Positions 14,424 through 21,290 of a DNA stretch of 29,914 bases are shown here, piece by piece. Both the position numbers and the translations under genes were made by a program. The notes under the pieces are model-generated. The model was given only the letters and a program-made list of their open reading frames with translations, made no database searches and was not told the DNA's origin. Within the stretch, counting starts at the first letter, position 1, and each line of letters starts with the position of its first letter. The stretch lies in IMG/VR virus record IMGVR_UViG_3300046500_000140, positions 1 to 29,914 of that record. One strand, 5' to 3'. Source of the stretch: a virus.

Positions 14424-15290
14424 CTACACCAACTGAGCATTCCAAACGAGGAGCACTCGCGCTTGGATGTAGGTTTCATCGGCCCTGATCGTTTGCGGTG
14501 GGTGTTTCGAATTATCAGAAATCATTTTGATCTGATCATCGCCAACCCATTGGAGCCGCTTGATGTAGAGGTGACCTTCCCAAGAGAACATGTAGATCCC
14601 ATCACCAGCGAATTCACGGATGCTGATATCGACGAGGAGCGGGTCGCGGTGCTTGATCGTTGGCGCCATCGACTGCCCCCACCCTGTCACCATCTTGAGA
14701 TGGAAGTGTTCCTTGAATTCAACTCCCATCTCGCGAAGATGTTGCGGGCTTACCCTCACATCCTGGAGCATCTCCGGATAATCATGTGGAATTTGCCCGC
14801 CACCCATAGCGGCACGGACGTCGTAATGCGCAATCCACACCTCATCGCCTGCCAAGCCTGGTCGATAGTAGTCGACCTCAATGACACCGCCGCCATCATC
14901 AGCTTCTGCAACTGCAAGTAACCGCCTGCGGGCATCATCAGACAATCCTTTCCCTTGCTTGGAAAGCATATTCCGAACGATATCCGCTGCCGATTGGGGG
15001 TGACTCTCACTATCGCCACTTTCGACTTCAGCGAGCTTTGAAAACTTTGGCTCGTCACCGGCCCCATGCTGAAGCCATTCGATTTTTACACCAAGCGCGA
15101 CCGCAATAGCGTTCATCTTGGCAGGTCCCGGCAAGGTCTCACCGTTTAGCCACTTGCTGGAAGCCTTAGGCGTGACTTTTGCTATTTCTGCCAGCCGAGC
15201 GCCTGCGCCCCACTGGTCGATGCCGTGGGCGGATAACGCTTTTTTTAAGCGAGCAACGAATGCTGCGCGAATTTCTTCTATCTGAACCAT
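14424..15290 (-). CDS. cI: CI-type repressor, HTH and S24 peptidase domains
   Basis: Maintains lysogeny by binding operators at PL and PR. Counted from the longer ATG at 15335, an HTH domain spans about 30-90 (ARLAEIAKVTPKASSKWLNG). The C-terminal LexA/CI-type self-cleaving domain has an Ala-Gly cleavage pair at 162-163, Ser222 in GQSMAP and Lys259 in YIKRLQ. The intact catalytic dyad implies RecA-triggered cleavage, and so SOS induction. I prefer ATG 15290 because the longer start would place an operator inside the gene and overlap the predicted leftward -10. Neither start has a clear ribosome site, so 15335 stays possible. The operon continues into the 82-aa gene and the ATPase. Confidence 0.9.
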   Translation of the reverse strand: MVQIEEIRAAFVARLKKALSAHGIDQWGAGARLAEIAKVTPKASSKWLNGETLPGPAKMNAIAVALGVKIEWLQHGAGDEPKFSKLAEVESGDSESHPQSAADIVRNMLSKQGKGLSDDARRRLLAVAEADDGGGVIEVDYYRPGLAGDEVWIAHYDVRAAMGGGQIPHDYPEMLQDVRVSPQHLREMGVEFKEHFHLKMVTGWGQSMAPTIKHRDPLLVDISIREFAGDGIYMFSWEGHLYIKRLQWVGDDQIKMISDNSKHPPQTIRADETYIQARVLLVWNAQLV

Positions 15291-15310
15291 TGGTTCAGCA
15301 TCGCACGGCC

Positions 15311-15338
15311 TTGCATGTACTTTCAGTTCCGACATAAT
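15311..15338 (+). promoter_or_regulatory. Candidate rightward early promoter PR
   Basis: TTGCAT (15311-15316) and CATAAT (15333-15338) are 16 bp apart and point at cro. On the opposite strand, TATTAT at 15334-15339 could be the -10 of a weak repressor-maintenance promoter. Both operators overlap this promoter. Confidence 0.5.
15314..15332. promoter_or_regulatory. Operator OR1, predicted CI/Cro site
   Basis: CATGTACTTTCAGTTCCGA matches the neighbouring operator at 7 of 8 left-half and 6 of 8 right-half positions. Its centre is 24 bp from OR2. It covers the end of the PR -35 and the spacer. Confidence 0.45.
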
Positions 15339-15356
15339 ATGTACTGCAAGTTCATA
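15338..15356. promoter_or_regulatory. Operator OR2, predicted CI/Cro site
   Basis: TATGTACTGCAAGTTCATA is the best palindrome of the set: arms TATGTACT and AGTTCATA with one mismatch around a 3-base centre. It lies between the -10 of PR and the cro ribosome site. Confidence 0.6.
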
Positions 15357-15373
15357 AATGACTCGGAGGCCTT

Positions 15374-15613
15374 ATGCGGCCGCTCAAGAAATCGATCGAT
15401 GACGCTGGCGGCGTTCCGGTGGTTGCCCTGGCCTGCGGAAAGTCTCCTCGGGCCGTTTACAAGTGGCTTACCGCTGACTGCCTGCCGCGCACCGAATACA
15501 CGGGTGAGACGCGCTATGCCGAGCGAATTGCTGCTCTAGCTGCCGCAAACGGAAAGCCGTTCGAGCCGTCTTGGTTGCTCGCGGAAGCCCACCCCAAGAA
15601 AGCCGCCGCCTAA
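15374..15613 (+). CDS. cro: Cro-like HTH regulator
   Basis: A 79-aa protein whose first 45 residues form a short helix-turn-helix of the Cro type (KSIDDAGGVPVVALACGKSP, then RAVYKWLTADCLPR). It is divergent from cI, first gene on the PR transcript, and preceded by GGAGGCCTT. By analogy it shuts off cI transcription during lytic growth by binding the same operators. The C-terminal part (FEPSWLLAEAHPKK) is short and basic. Confidence 0.85.
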   Translation: MRPLKKSIDDAGGVPVVALACGKSPRAVYKWLTADCLPRTEYTGETRYAERIAALAAANGKPFEPSWLLAEAHPKKAAA

Positions 15614-15644
15614 CCCTGTCACTCCTAACTGCGGAAACGAATTC

Positions 15645-15989
15645 ATGGCCTACGACAACAAGAACCATCGCAACACCCACCAGTTGAAGTCGCGCCTGAA
15701 TGACCACGCCTACGACGCCATCAAGGCGGAAGCACTGGAGCGGGAGACTCAACCGGGTGCCTTGGTTCGCGATCTCACCTTGGCTGCTTTGCGGTTCAAG
15801 GAGGATTACGGCTACTTCCCATTGATTGACGACAAAGAGTTGGACGGCTTTCCGGCGCTGGCCGAGCTGGCTCGCGAGCTGAAGATTCAACCTGCTGTAC
15901 TCGCGCGCGATCTCATCCGTGCAGCCCTGCAAGCAAGACGAGAGCAGGATGCCATCACCCAGGTCAACGACAAGAAACTCAGCGCCTGA
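15645..15989 (+). CDS. Small DNA-binding-like protein, possibly Arc/RHH type
   Basis: A 114-aa soluble protein. It contains two similar halves: EALERETQPGALVRDLTLAA (about 26-45) and ELARELKIQPAVLARDLIRA (about 71-90). Both resemble the helix pair of ribbon-helix-helix proteins, so it could be a tandem RHH protein. The N-terminus HQLKSRLNDHAYDAIKAEA also fits a strand followed by a helix. It is second on the PR transcript. A regulatory role is inferred from fold and place; the family name is not certain. Confidence 0.65.
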   Translation: MAYDNKNHRNTHQLKSRLNDHAYDAIKAEALERETQPGALVRDLTLAALRFKEDYGYFPLIDDKELDGFPALAELARELKIQPAVLARDLIRAALQARREQDAITQVNDKKLSA

Positions 15990-16008
15990 CTAGGCCATGG
16001 AGGGAGCA

Positions 16009-16260
16009 ATGCCTGCAATACCGGAAGTAGGGCAGTACACGCAGGACGAGAAGGACCAGCTTGAACAGTGGGCTGATGAAGTCGGAATCGGCATGGATCA
16101 ACTCGCTGACCGGATTCTGCAAATGACGGAGCGTGCGATAGAGCGGCGCAGTGCGGCTCGACTCGCAACCGATGCAGCAGCCCGGCGAAGCCGTCTTGCT
16201 GCTCATTCTGCGCAAGAAGCCCAGGCAGAAAACGTGGTGTCAATTTTCCCTTCGAGGTAA
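16009..16260 (+). CDS. Small helical hypothetical protein
   Basis: An 83-aa protein with an amphipathic helix pair (EKDQLEQWADEVGIGMDQLA, about 13-32) and an Arg/Ala-rich C-terminus ending in VVSIFPSR. ATG 16009 is chosen because GGAGGGAGCA precedes it; ATG 15997 overlaps this site. No family was recognised. It is transcribed with cro and may be a regulator of the early rightward arm. Confidence 0.6.
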   Translation: MPAIPEVGQYTQDEKDQLEQWADEVGIGMDQLADRILQMTERAIERRSAARLATDAAARRSRLAAHSAQEAQAENVVSIFPSR

Positions 16261-16266
16261 CGGTCC

Positions 16267-16332
16267 GGCCCCTTATTAGGTGCCGCGACAGCTGAGATTG
16301 GACCAGGCGGGGCTGGCACCTAATTCGGGGCC
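16267..16332. repeat. Long imperfect inverted repeat between early genes
   Basis: GGCCCCTTATTAGGTGCC (16267-16284) and GGCACCTAATTCGGGGCC (16315-16332) pair at 15 of 18 positions around a 30-base loop. A further GGTCC/GGACC pair (16262-16266 and 16300-16304) could compete. No T tract follows. The 174-base gap between the 83-aa gene and the CII-type gene holds nothing else obvious. Confidence 0.6.
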
Positions 16333-16434
16333 ATAGAGAAAAAAGGGTCATGGGTTCATCCGTGATCAGTTGATGAACGAATGATCGCCTGGTTGGCATA
16401 ACGCCACCACGGAAACAGAAACGAGGTTTTACGA

Positions 16435-16857
16435 ATGGACAAGTTCCTGCGGGCCTGCCACGACGCGGTCAAGGACAACGAAGCAAAGTCGCTGAGCGCC
16501 AAGATGGGTGTTCCGCATGTGAGCCTGCTCCAGCGCTCGAACCCGGATAACGACGCTCACCATCTGACCATCGAACATCTGTTCGGGATCTTGTTGCACA
16601 CCGGTGACATGCGCCCTTTGGTGACGCTGGCGGATCAGTTCGGTTTCGACCTGGTTGCGCGGGAAAAGCCTGCGGTCAAGCCGTTGATGGTTGCGCTTGG
16701 GCAGCTTTCGGCTGAGTGCGGCGATGTTGGCCGGCTGATCTTTGATGCTGCTGAGGACAACCACATCAGCCAGCACGAAAAGGCCCAAGGCGAGAAAGCC
16801 ATTTTGGAAGCCATTGAGGCGCTCCATGTTCTGCGCGAATCACTGAAGGCCGCTTGA
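16435..16857 (+). CDS. Phage CII-type regulatory protein (CP76 family)
   Basis: A 140-aa protein resembling the phage regulatory protein CII/CP76 family. The N-terminal DNA-binding part reads MDKFLRACHDAVKDNEAKSL and is followed by a SAKMGVPHVSLLQRSNP HTH-like segment and the HHLTIEHLFGILLHTGD stretch (about 42-58). The C-terminal helices carry EKAQGEKAILEAIEAL. It would help decide between lysis and lysogeny. GAGG lies eight bases upstream of the ATG. A terminator follows directly, so it ends the first part of the PR transcript. Confidence 0.8.
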   Translation: MDKFLRACHDAVKDNEAKSLSAKMGVPHVSLLQRSNPDNDAHHLTIEHLFGILLHTGDMRPLVTLADQFGFDLVAREKPAVKPLMVALGQLSAECGDVGRLIFDAAEDNHISQHEKAQGEKAILEAIEALHVLRESLKAA

Positions 16858-16873
16858 ATCGCAGACACAAAAA

Positions 16874-16893
16874 AGCCGGGCTGCAACCCGGCT
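16874..16893 (+). terminator. Terminator between cII-type gene and antirepressor
   Basis: AGCCGGG (16874-16880) and CCCGGCT (16887-16893) flank a 6-base loop, preceded by a run of A and followed by CTTTCAA. It works best on the minus strand by T content but is placed like lambda tR1, between the regulator and the replication genes. Confidence 0.6.
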
Positions 16894-16927
16894 CTTTCAA
16901 CAACTTGTAAAACACAGAGGGGCCATT

Positions 16928-17632
16928 ATGAACACGATCGTCGCTCCAAGCAATACAGTCACCATGTCGAGCCGTGAGATCGCCCATCTCACTGGCAAGC
17001 AGCACAAGGACGTCATTCGTGACATCCGAGTGATGCGCAAGGCGCTGTCAGATGATGGCGCAGATCTGCGCCATCTTCGGGAAGTGAAGGACGGGCGGGA
17101 CTACACCGCTGAATTCCACCTTGATCGCGTCCTGACTGAAACCCTGTTAACCGGTTACAGCATCCCGCTTCGTCATCGTGTCGTGACACGTTTAAGCGAA
17201 CTGGAAAACGTGTCACGACATGTTGTCACGATCCCTCAATCCCTTCCCGAAGCGCTCCGCCTTGCCGCCGATCTGGCAGTCAAGAACGGTGAACTGCAGC
17301 GCCTGATTTCAGACCAGGCGCCGAAGGTAGCTGCTATCAAACGCCTCGCCGCCGCCGGAGGGGCGATTTGCATCACCGACGCCGCCAAGCAGCTTGGTAT
17401 GGCCCCGGCGCGCTTGTTTGCGTGGCTTGAGCAGCACCGCTGGATATTCCGGCGTCACGGGGGCAAGCGCTGGGTTGCCTACCAGCCTCGCATCACTACC
17501 GGTCACATGACTCATGAGGTCACCGCACTGAAGCCTGACCCGGAAACTGGAATCGAGCGCGCGGCATTCGATCCAATGGTCACCCCGAAAGGCCTTACCC
17601 GTCTCGCTGAACTTCTGCAGGAGGCCGCGTAA
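16928..17632 (+). CDS. Phage antirepressor, Rha-type N-terminus plus KilAC domain
   Basis: A 234-aa protein. Residues about 10-85 match the pRha regulatory domain (MSSREIAHLTGKQHKDVIRD), and about 115-225 match the KilAC/ANT domain (AAGGAICITDAAKQLGMAPA, then RLFAWLEQHRWIFRR). Such proteins interfere with the repressor or act in early control of lytic growth. GAGGGGCCATT precedes the ATG. Its stop overlaps the start of the replication gene (TAATG). The DNA encoding the linker between the two domains contains a striking inverted repeat, annotated separately. Confidence 0.85.
   Translation: MNTIVAPSNTVTMSSREIAHLTGKQHKDVIRDIRVMRKALSDDGADLRHLREVKDGRDYTAEFHLDRVLTETLLTGYSIPLRHRVVTRLSELENVSRHVVTIPQSLPEALRLAADLAVKNGELQRLISDQAPKVAAIKRLAAAGGAICITDAAKQLGMAPARLFAWLEQHRWIFRRHGGKRWVAYQPRITTGHMTHEVTALKPDPETGIERAAFDPMVTPKGLTRLAELLQEAA
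17179..17220. repeat. Perfect 15-bp inverted repeat inside the antirepressor gene
   Basis: TGTCGTGACACGTTT (17179-17193) and AAACGTGTCACGACA (17206-17220) are exact complements 12 bases apart. The 8-mer TGTCACGA occurs a third time at 17224-17231. The repeat encodes the linker between the Rha and KilAC domains, a place where DNA signals can be tolerated. Confidence 0.7.
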
Positions 17633-18384
17633 TGGCCGGCGACTGGATCAAATTCGAACTCACCACCCTGGATAAGCCTGAGGTATGCCAGATTGCGGAC
17701 TTGGCCGATATTGACCCCGACGCCGTCGTCGGCAAGCTGATGCGCGTGTGGGGATGGTTCGACCAACAAACCGAAAACGGTAACGCTCCGAGCGTTAGTA
17801 AAAAGTTACTTGATCGTCTCGTCGGCGTTATCGGTTTCTGCGAGCACATGAAAACGGTCGCCTGGATGATCGAGGCCGAGGGTGTGATCAGCCTTCCGCA
17901 TTTCGAGCGGCACAACGGGAAGACCGCTAAAAATAGGCTTCTCACGGCAAAACGCGTTGCGAATCACAAGGCGAGTAACGGTAAAAGTAACGCTGCGAAC
18001 GTTAGCGGTGCGTTACCTAAAGAAGAGAAAGAGAAGAATAAAGAACCTCTCTCTGCGCAGGAGTCCGTCGATCCTCGCATGCCCAGCGAAATGACCCTCG
18101 ACTGGGTGCCGGACCACACCCTGCTAAAAACCTACGCCTTGCACCGCGGCCTATCGCTTGACCTGTTCACCGATGAAGTTCGCATCGCTTTCACTGCTCA
18201 CTACGAACCTCAGCACCAGGTCAACACTCAGGCCGAGTGGGTCAGCATGCTGGTCAAGTGGGTGAACAACGACAAGGCCCGTGCTGCTGCCGCATCGAAT
18301 GTGAAGCAGTTCAAGCCGAAGCAGGCGCCTGCGTCTGACTTTGACGATGACGACACAGGATGGCAGAACGGGGTGAACTCATGA
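17632..18384 (+). CDS. Replication protein, O-like with DnaT-type domain
   Basis: A 250-aa protein expected to start phage DNA replication. The N-terminal part (DWIKFELTTLDKPEVCQIAD, then DAVVGKLMRVWGWFDQQTEN) is the winged-helix type found in phage O-like proteins. The C-terminal part (PSEMTLDWVPDHTLLKTYAL, about 150-170, to AEWVSMLVKWVNNDKARA) matches the DnaT-type domain that binds single-stranded DNA and helps load the helicase. A linker with Lys/Glu-rich low complexity joins them. It overlaps the antirepressor gene by one base and the P-like gene by four. Two repeat sets inside it are candidate origin iterons. Confidence 0.85.
   Translation: MAGDWIKFELTTLDKPEVCQIADLADIDPDAVVGKLMRVWGWFDQQTENGNAPSVSKKLLDRLVGVIGFCEHMKTVAWMIEAEGVISLPHFERHNGKTAKNRLLTAKRVANHKASNGKSNAANVSGALPKEEKEKNKEPLSAQESVDPRMPSEMTLDWVPDHTLLKTYALHRGLSLDLFTDEVRIAFTAHYEPQHQVNTQAEWVSMLVKWVNNDKARAAAASNVKQFKPKQAPASDFDDDDTGWQNGVNS
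17781..17797. repeat. Palindrome, candidate origin iteron 1
   Basis: TAACGCTCCGAGCGTTA is a perfect 17-bp palindrome within the O-like gene, preceded by AACGG. The encoded stretch uses TTA and GTTAGT codons that are unusual for this GC-rich gene. It may be part of the replication origin. Confidence 0.5.
17988..18004. repeat. Palindrome, candidate origin iteron 2
   Basis: TAACGCTGCGAACGTTA differs from iteron 1 at 2 of 17 positions and is also preceded by an AACGGTAA motif (17977-17984). GTTAC/GTAAC copies cluster around it. Like lambda, the origin may lie inside the initiator gene. Confidence 0.5.
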
Positions 18385-19064
18385 AGACCGTCTCTGTGAT
18401 TGCTCAAGACCTGTGGGCGAAAGCCCAATCCGGTGAGTTCATCGCGGCGGGAGATGTAACTCCGGTGGCGAATGAAACCCATAGCACGTTGGTGTCAGCC
18501 ATCAACGAGTTGTTCAAGGAGCTGCGCTCCATTCGCTCGGCGTGGCGCCAGGCATGGCCCGACAAGGAAACCTACCAGGCTTCGAAGCGCCAATGGTTTC
18601 AAGCATTTCTCGAGGAAGGCATCTGCACTCAGGGGCAGATCGACTTCGGCATGACCCAAGTTCGCAAACAGCCCGGTGACTTCATTCCAAGCCCTGGCCA
18701 GTTCATCGAATGGTGCAAGCCAACCCCCGAAATGCTTGGTTTGCCACCGCTCGCTGCGGCGCACCGCGAGGCCTGTCGCAATGCTCACCCGGGTATGGCT
18801 GGGCAGGGCAAGTGGTCGCATGACGCGGTCTGGCACACCGCCAAGGAATGCGGATTCGAAAGCCTGAACAAGCTCGACACGGTGCTCAGTTTCAAACTGT
18901 TCGAGCGCAATTACACCATCACCATTCGCCGGTTGTTGGCCGGTCTGCCGCTTCAGCCGATGCCGAAGGCGCTGCCCGCACGCATCGTGGTGAAGGCGAA
19001 ACCTGAAATAGGCCTAGGCGCCCTTGCACAGCTGCGCGCCACGCTGGGAGGTGTCCGTGGTTAA
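18381..19064 (+). CDS. Replication protein P-like (helicase loader)
   Basis: A 227-aa protein of the lambda P family by its conserved middle: WRQAWPDKETYQASKRQWFQ, then GDFIPSPGQFIEWCKP (about 100-115). Lambda P bridges the initiator and the host DnaB helicase, and the same is expected here. The ATG at 18381 overlaps the stop of the O-like gene (ATGA), giving coupled translation. A track start at 18360 has no such logic. The C-terminal part has a basic RRLLAGLPLQPMPKALPARI stretch. Confidence 0.85.
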   Translation: MKTVSVIAQDLWAKAQSGEFIAAGDVTPVANETHSTLVSAINELFKELRSIRSAWRQAWPDKETYQASKRQWFQAFLEEGICTQGQIDFGMTQVRKQPGDFIPSPGQFIEWCKPTPEMLGLPPLAAAHREACRNAHPGMAGQGKWSHDAVWHTAKECGFESLNKLDTVLSFKLFERNYTITIRRLLAGLPLQPMPKALPARIVVKAKPEIGLGALAQLRATLGGVRG

Positions 19065-19260
19065 TCCGCATCTCGTGGCGACAGACCCAGTGGATTACCG
19101 CTACGCCGTGCACTGCTGCGCCTACAAGTGGGATCTCACCGATAAACCAGATCGCGCTGTAGCGCTATTCGAACATCGCTCGGCCGCCGAGAAGTTCGGC
19201 AGCCTGATGTGGCCGAGCACATTCGAAGTAATCGACATCACCACAGGAGAGAGGGCATGA
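19057..19260 (+). CDS. Small hypothetical protein
   Basis: A 67-aa protein starting at GTG 19057, chosen because GGGAGG lies six bases upstream; the ORF opens earlier without a ribosome site. The sequence YRYAVHCCAYKWDLTDKPDR followed by EHRSAAEKFGSLMWPSTFEV looks like a compact alpha/beta fold. Unassigned. It overlaps the end of the P-like gene and its own stop overlaps the next ATG. Confidence 0.65.
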   Translation: MVNPHLVATDPVDYRYAVHCCAYKWDLTDKPDRAVALFEHRSAAEKFGSLMWPSTFEVIDITTGERA

Positions 19261-19376
19261 ACGACATCCTGCTTCATCTGTACATCGGCTTCCTGACAAT
19301 CGCCGCCGTTGGCCTTTGGTGGGGCATCCGCCGTCTCGAACGTCGTGCCCGAATCGCGCGAGGTGGCCGAAAGTGA
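19257..19376 (+). CDS. Very small membrane protein
   Basis: A 39-aa protein: one hydrophobic helix (LLHLYIGFLTIAAVGLWWGI) followed by a basic cytoplasmic tail (RRLERRARIARGGRK). It is bracketed by an ATGA overlap at its start and a GTGA overlap at its end, which is strong evidence that it is translated. Function unknown. The positive-inside pattern suggests a single-pass inner-membrane peptide. Confidence 0.65.
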   Translation: MNDILLHLYIGFLTIAAVGLWWGIRRLERRARIARGGRK

Positions 19377-19804
19377 AGCCCGTTGCCATGAAGTTGTTCA
19401 AGACCACGTCCACCCGAGCCAAGCCAGTCGACCGTGAAGGACTGGAGCAAGCGGCGTTGATGGCTGAGCTGCGCGCCCGTATGCCCGAAGTCGCTGACCT
19501 GATCTTTCACGTCCCGAACGGCGGCTATCGCGTCAAGGCCGTGGCCGCGAAGTTGAAGGCCCAAGGCGTAAAGGCCGGCATTCCTGATCTGGTCCTGCCG
19601 ATGGCCCGCGGTGGGTTCTTCGGCCTGTACATCGAATTCAAGGCCACACCGCCAAACGATGCCACGATCTCGCCAAGCCAGCATGAGCAGATCCGCAAGC
19701 TGAATGAGCAGGGTTATTTGGCGGTGGTGTGCCGCGGGCATTTCGACACGGTCGAGCAGATCCGCGCCTACCTTCGGCTCGCTCCTACAGTGGTGGCCGC
19801 ATGA
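19373..19804 (+). CDS. VRR-NUC domain nuclease
   Basis: A 143-aa protein of the VRR-NUC family (PD-(D/E)xK fold). The core is FHVPNGGYRVKAVAAKLKAQ, then GVKAGIPDLVLPMARGGFFG and LYIEFKA, where Asp in IPDLV and Glu and Lys in IEFK form the active centre. Phage members are thought to act like Holliday-junction or flap nucleases. The GTG at 19373 overlaps the preceding stop and has GAGG nine bases upstream; ATG 19388 is the alternative. It is followed by a four-base overlap with the recombinase gene, so both are made together. Confidence 0.85.
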   Translation: MKPVAMKLFKTTSTRAKPVDREGLEQAALMAELRARMPEVADLIFHVPNGGYRVKAVAAKLKAQGVKAGIPDLVLPMARGGFFGLYIEFKATPPNDATISPSQHEQIRKLNEQGYLAVVCRGHFDTVEQIRAYLRLAPTVVAA

Positions 19805-21087
19805 CAATGACCGTGGCCTTCTCCGATGCCGAGATTCGTCGGCGTGCCGATGATCCGGCTGCGGTGCTGATGCGCGATCCTCGTCACCCAGGGCTGTATT
19901 TCCGATTCACCGAGGCTAGGCCGCGCGGAACCTGGAGCCTTGTGGTGCGCAAGAAGTGGAACCGTATAGGTGCCTACCCGGATCTGTCCGCGAAGGCTGT
20001 GCTGGCGGCATTGCCGGATCTGCGCATGCGATTGAGCACCGACCCTGAAGCGGGCGCCGCCGTGTCGCCTTGGGCAACACTGGGTGAGCTACTGACCTGG
20101 TACGCCGACCGCATGAGTCGCGACCGCAACCTCTCTGACAAGCGCAAGGCCACGGGTAAATCAGCCATCGCTTGCCACCTGATCCCGCGCGTGGGCGATC
20201 TGGCGTTGGCCGATGTCCGTCACGGCACCCTCGACACCCAACTGATGTGGCCACTGCAGGAGACCCTGTCGCTGGAGTTTGTCCGGTTGATCTTCGGCCT
20301 GCTGGTGGTCGCCTGTCGTCAGGCACACACGCTGGGCCTGATTCCGACCAACCCGATGACGGGTATCAAGTTCAGCGACTTCTCCAAGACCAAGATCAAG
20401 GCCAAGCCAGCGCGCCTTCGTGGCGGTCAGGTTGAGGGTTTGCTCGCACAGCTGCAGGAGCTGTTCGAGATTGACCCGCAGCCGGCCATGCTCGCCCTAA
20501 TGATGCTGTGCCACGGCACCCGCATCGGTGAGACGCGCAAAGCCCAGTGGTCACACATCAGCCTGGCCGAACGCACTTGGTATCTGCCGGTGGGCAACAC
20601 CAAGACCCGCGTCGAGCACTCGCTCCCACTGACCGATCAAATCTGCAGCCTTCTAATCCGGTACCGCGCAGCGCAACAGGCGAGCCATTACGACGGCGAT
20701 TGCCTGTTTCGCTCCCACAGTGGCAAGGGCATGAGCGAAGGGCAGGCCAGTGCCGTGTTCACCGGGCTGGGGAAGGGCGAGTGGAGCAGTCACGATCTGC
20801 GCAAGTTGGCCAGGACCGGCTGGGCTGACCTCGGGATCGACTTCCTGATCGGCGAGATGCTGATCAACCATGCCATGGGCCACAACGTGCAGGCCTACAT
20901 CCACACCACCGTTGAAGAGCGCAAGCGTGCAGCCCTTGAACTGTGGCACGGCCATTTAGACGGTAAGGGTTTTTCCCTGATTCACGGGTTGAAGGACGGT
21001 AGAAACGAAAATTCGGGTAATCCGCTGGAAACCGCAGAACATAAGGCCTGCGAGGCCATTCACGAATCAACCATAGGCGAGGTTTAA
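19801..21087 (+). CDS. Second tyrosine recombinase in the replication module
   Basis: A 428-aa tyrosine-recombinase-family protein, unlike the integrase at the left end. The N-terminal domain (GLYFRFTEARPRGTWSLVVR, about 28-47) resembles integrase arm-binding domains. Catalytic elements are Arg in GTRIGETRKAQW, Lys in TKTRVEHSLPL, HDLRKLAR, His in HAMGHN and Tyr in QAYIHTT, so the enzyme looks active. ATG 19801 overlaps the stop of the nuclease gene. Being rightward and co-expressed with replication genes, it should act in lytic growth, for example in dimer or concatemer resolution or inversion. Its target is not visible here. Confidence 0.85.
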   Translation: MTMTVAFSDAEIRRRADDPAAVLMRDPRHPGLYFRFTEARPRGTWSLVVRKKWNRIGAYPDLSAKAVLAALPDLRMRLSTDPEAGAAVSPWATLGELLTWYADRMSRDRNLSDKRKATGKSAIACHLIPRVGDLALADVRHGTLDTQLMWPLQETLSLEFVRLIFGLLVVACRQAHTLGLIPTNPMTGIKFSDFSKTKIKAKPARLRGGQVEGLLAQLQELFEIDPQPAMLALMMLCHGTRIGETRKAQWSHISLAERTWYLPVGNTKTRVEHSLPLTDQICSLLIRYRAAQQASHYDGDCLFRSHSGKGMSEGQASAVFTGLGKGEWSSHDLRKLARTGWADLGIDFLIGEMLINHAMGHNVQAYIHTTVEERKRAALELWHGHLDGKGFSLIHGLKDGRNENSGNPLETAEHKACEAIHESTIGEV

Positions 21088-21089
21088 AA

Positions 21090-21290
21090 ATGATGATTCT
21101 GCTCGATAAGGCATCCGGCCTCGCCGTGAATCCAGCCGAAGTCAGCTCGATGCGGTACGAGGATTGGAATGGCGGTAAGCACCTGGTGCTGACCATGCAA
21201 ACCGGCAAGGAGCTTTCCGTGCAGCACTGGCCTTATGGCGATGGCCCAAACGTCTACCGCCTGCACGAGCAACTGCTGGAGGCTCAATGA
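21090..21290 (+). CDS. Small hypothetical protein
   Basis: A 66-aa soluble protein starting MMILLDKASGLAVNPAEVSS, then a beta-rich middle (HLVLTMQTGKELSVQHWPYG), as in small phage SH3- or Sm-like folds, though this is only an impression. GAGG precedes the ATG and the stop overlaps the next ATG. Function unknown. Confidence 0.65.
   Translation: MMILLDKASGLAVNPAEVSSMRYEDWNGGKHLVLTMQTGKELSVQHWPYGDGPNVYRLHEQLLEAQ

Noticed and set aside
14385-14921. Plus-strand open frame of 178 codons opposite cI.
   Set aside because: The minus strand encodes a repressor with clear HTH and peptidase motifs; the plus frame has no family features or ribosome site.
16891-16903. GCTCTTTCAACAA after the terminator, similar to boxA on the rightward transcript.
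   Set aside because: It needs one inserted base relative to boxA and is largely made of the terminator stem and tail, so I regard it as chance.
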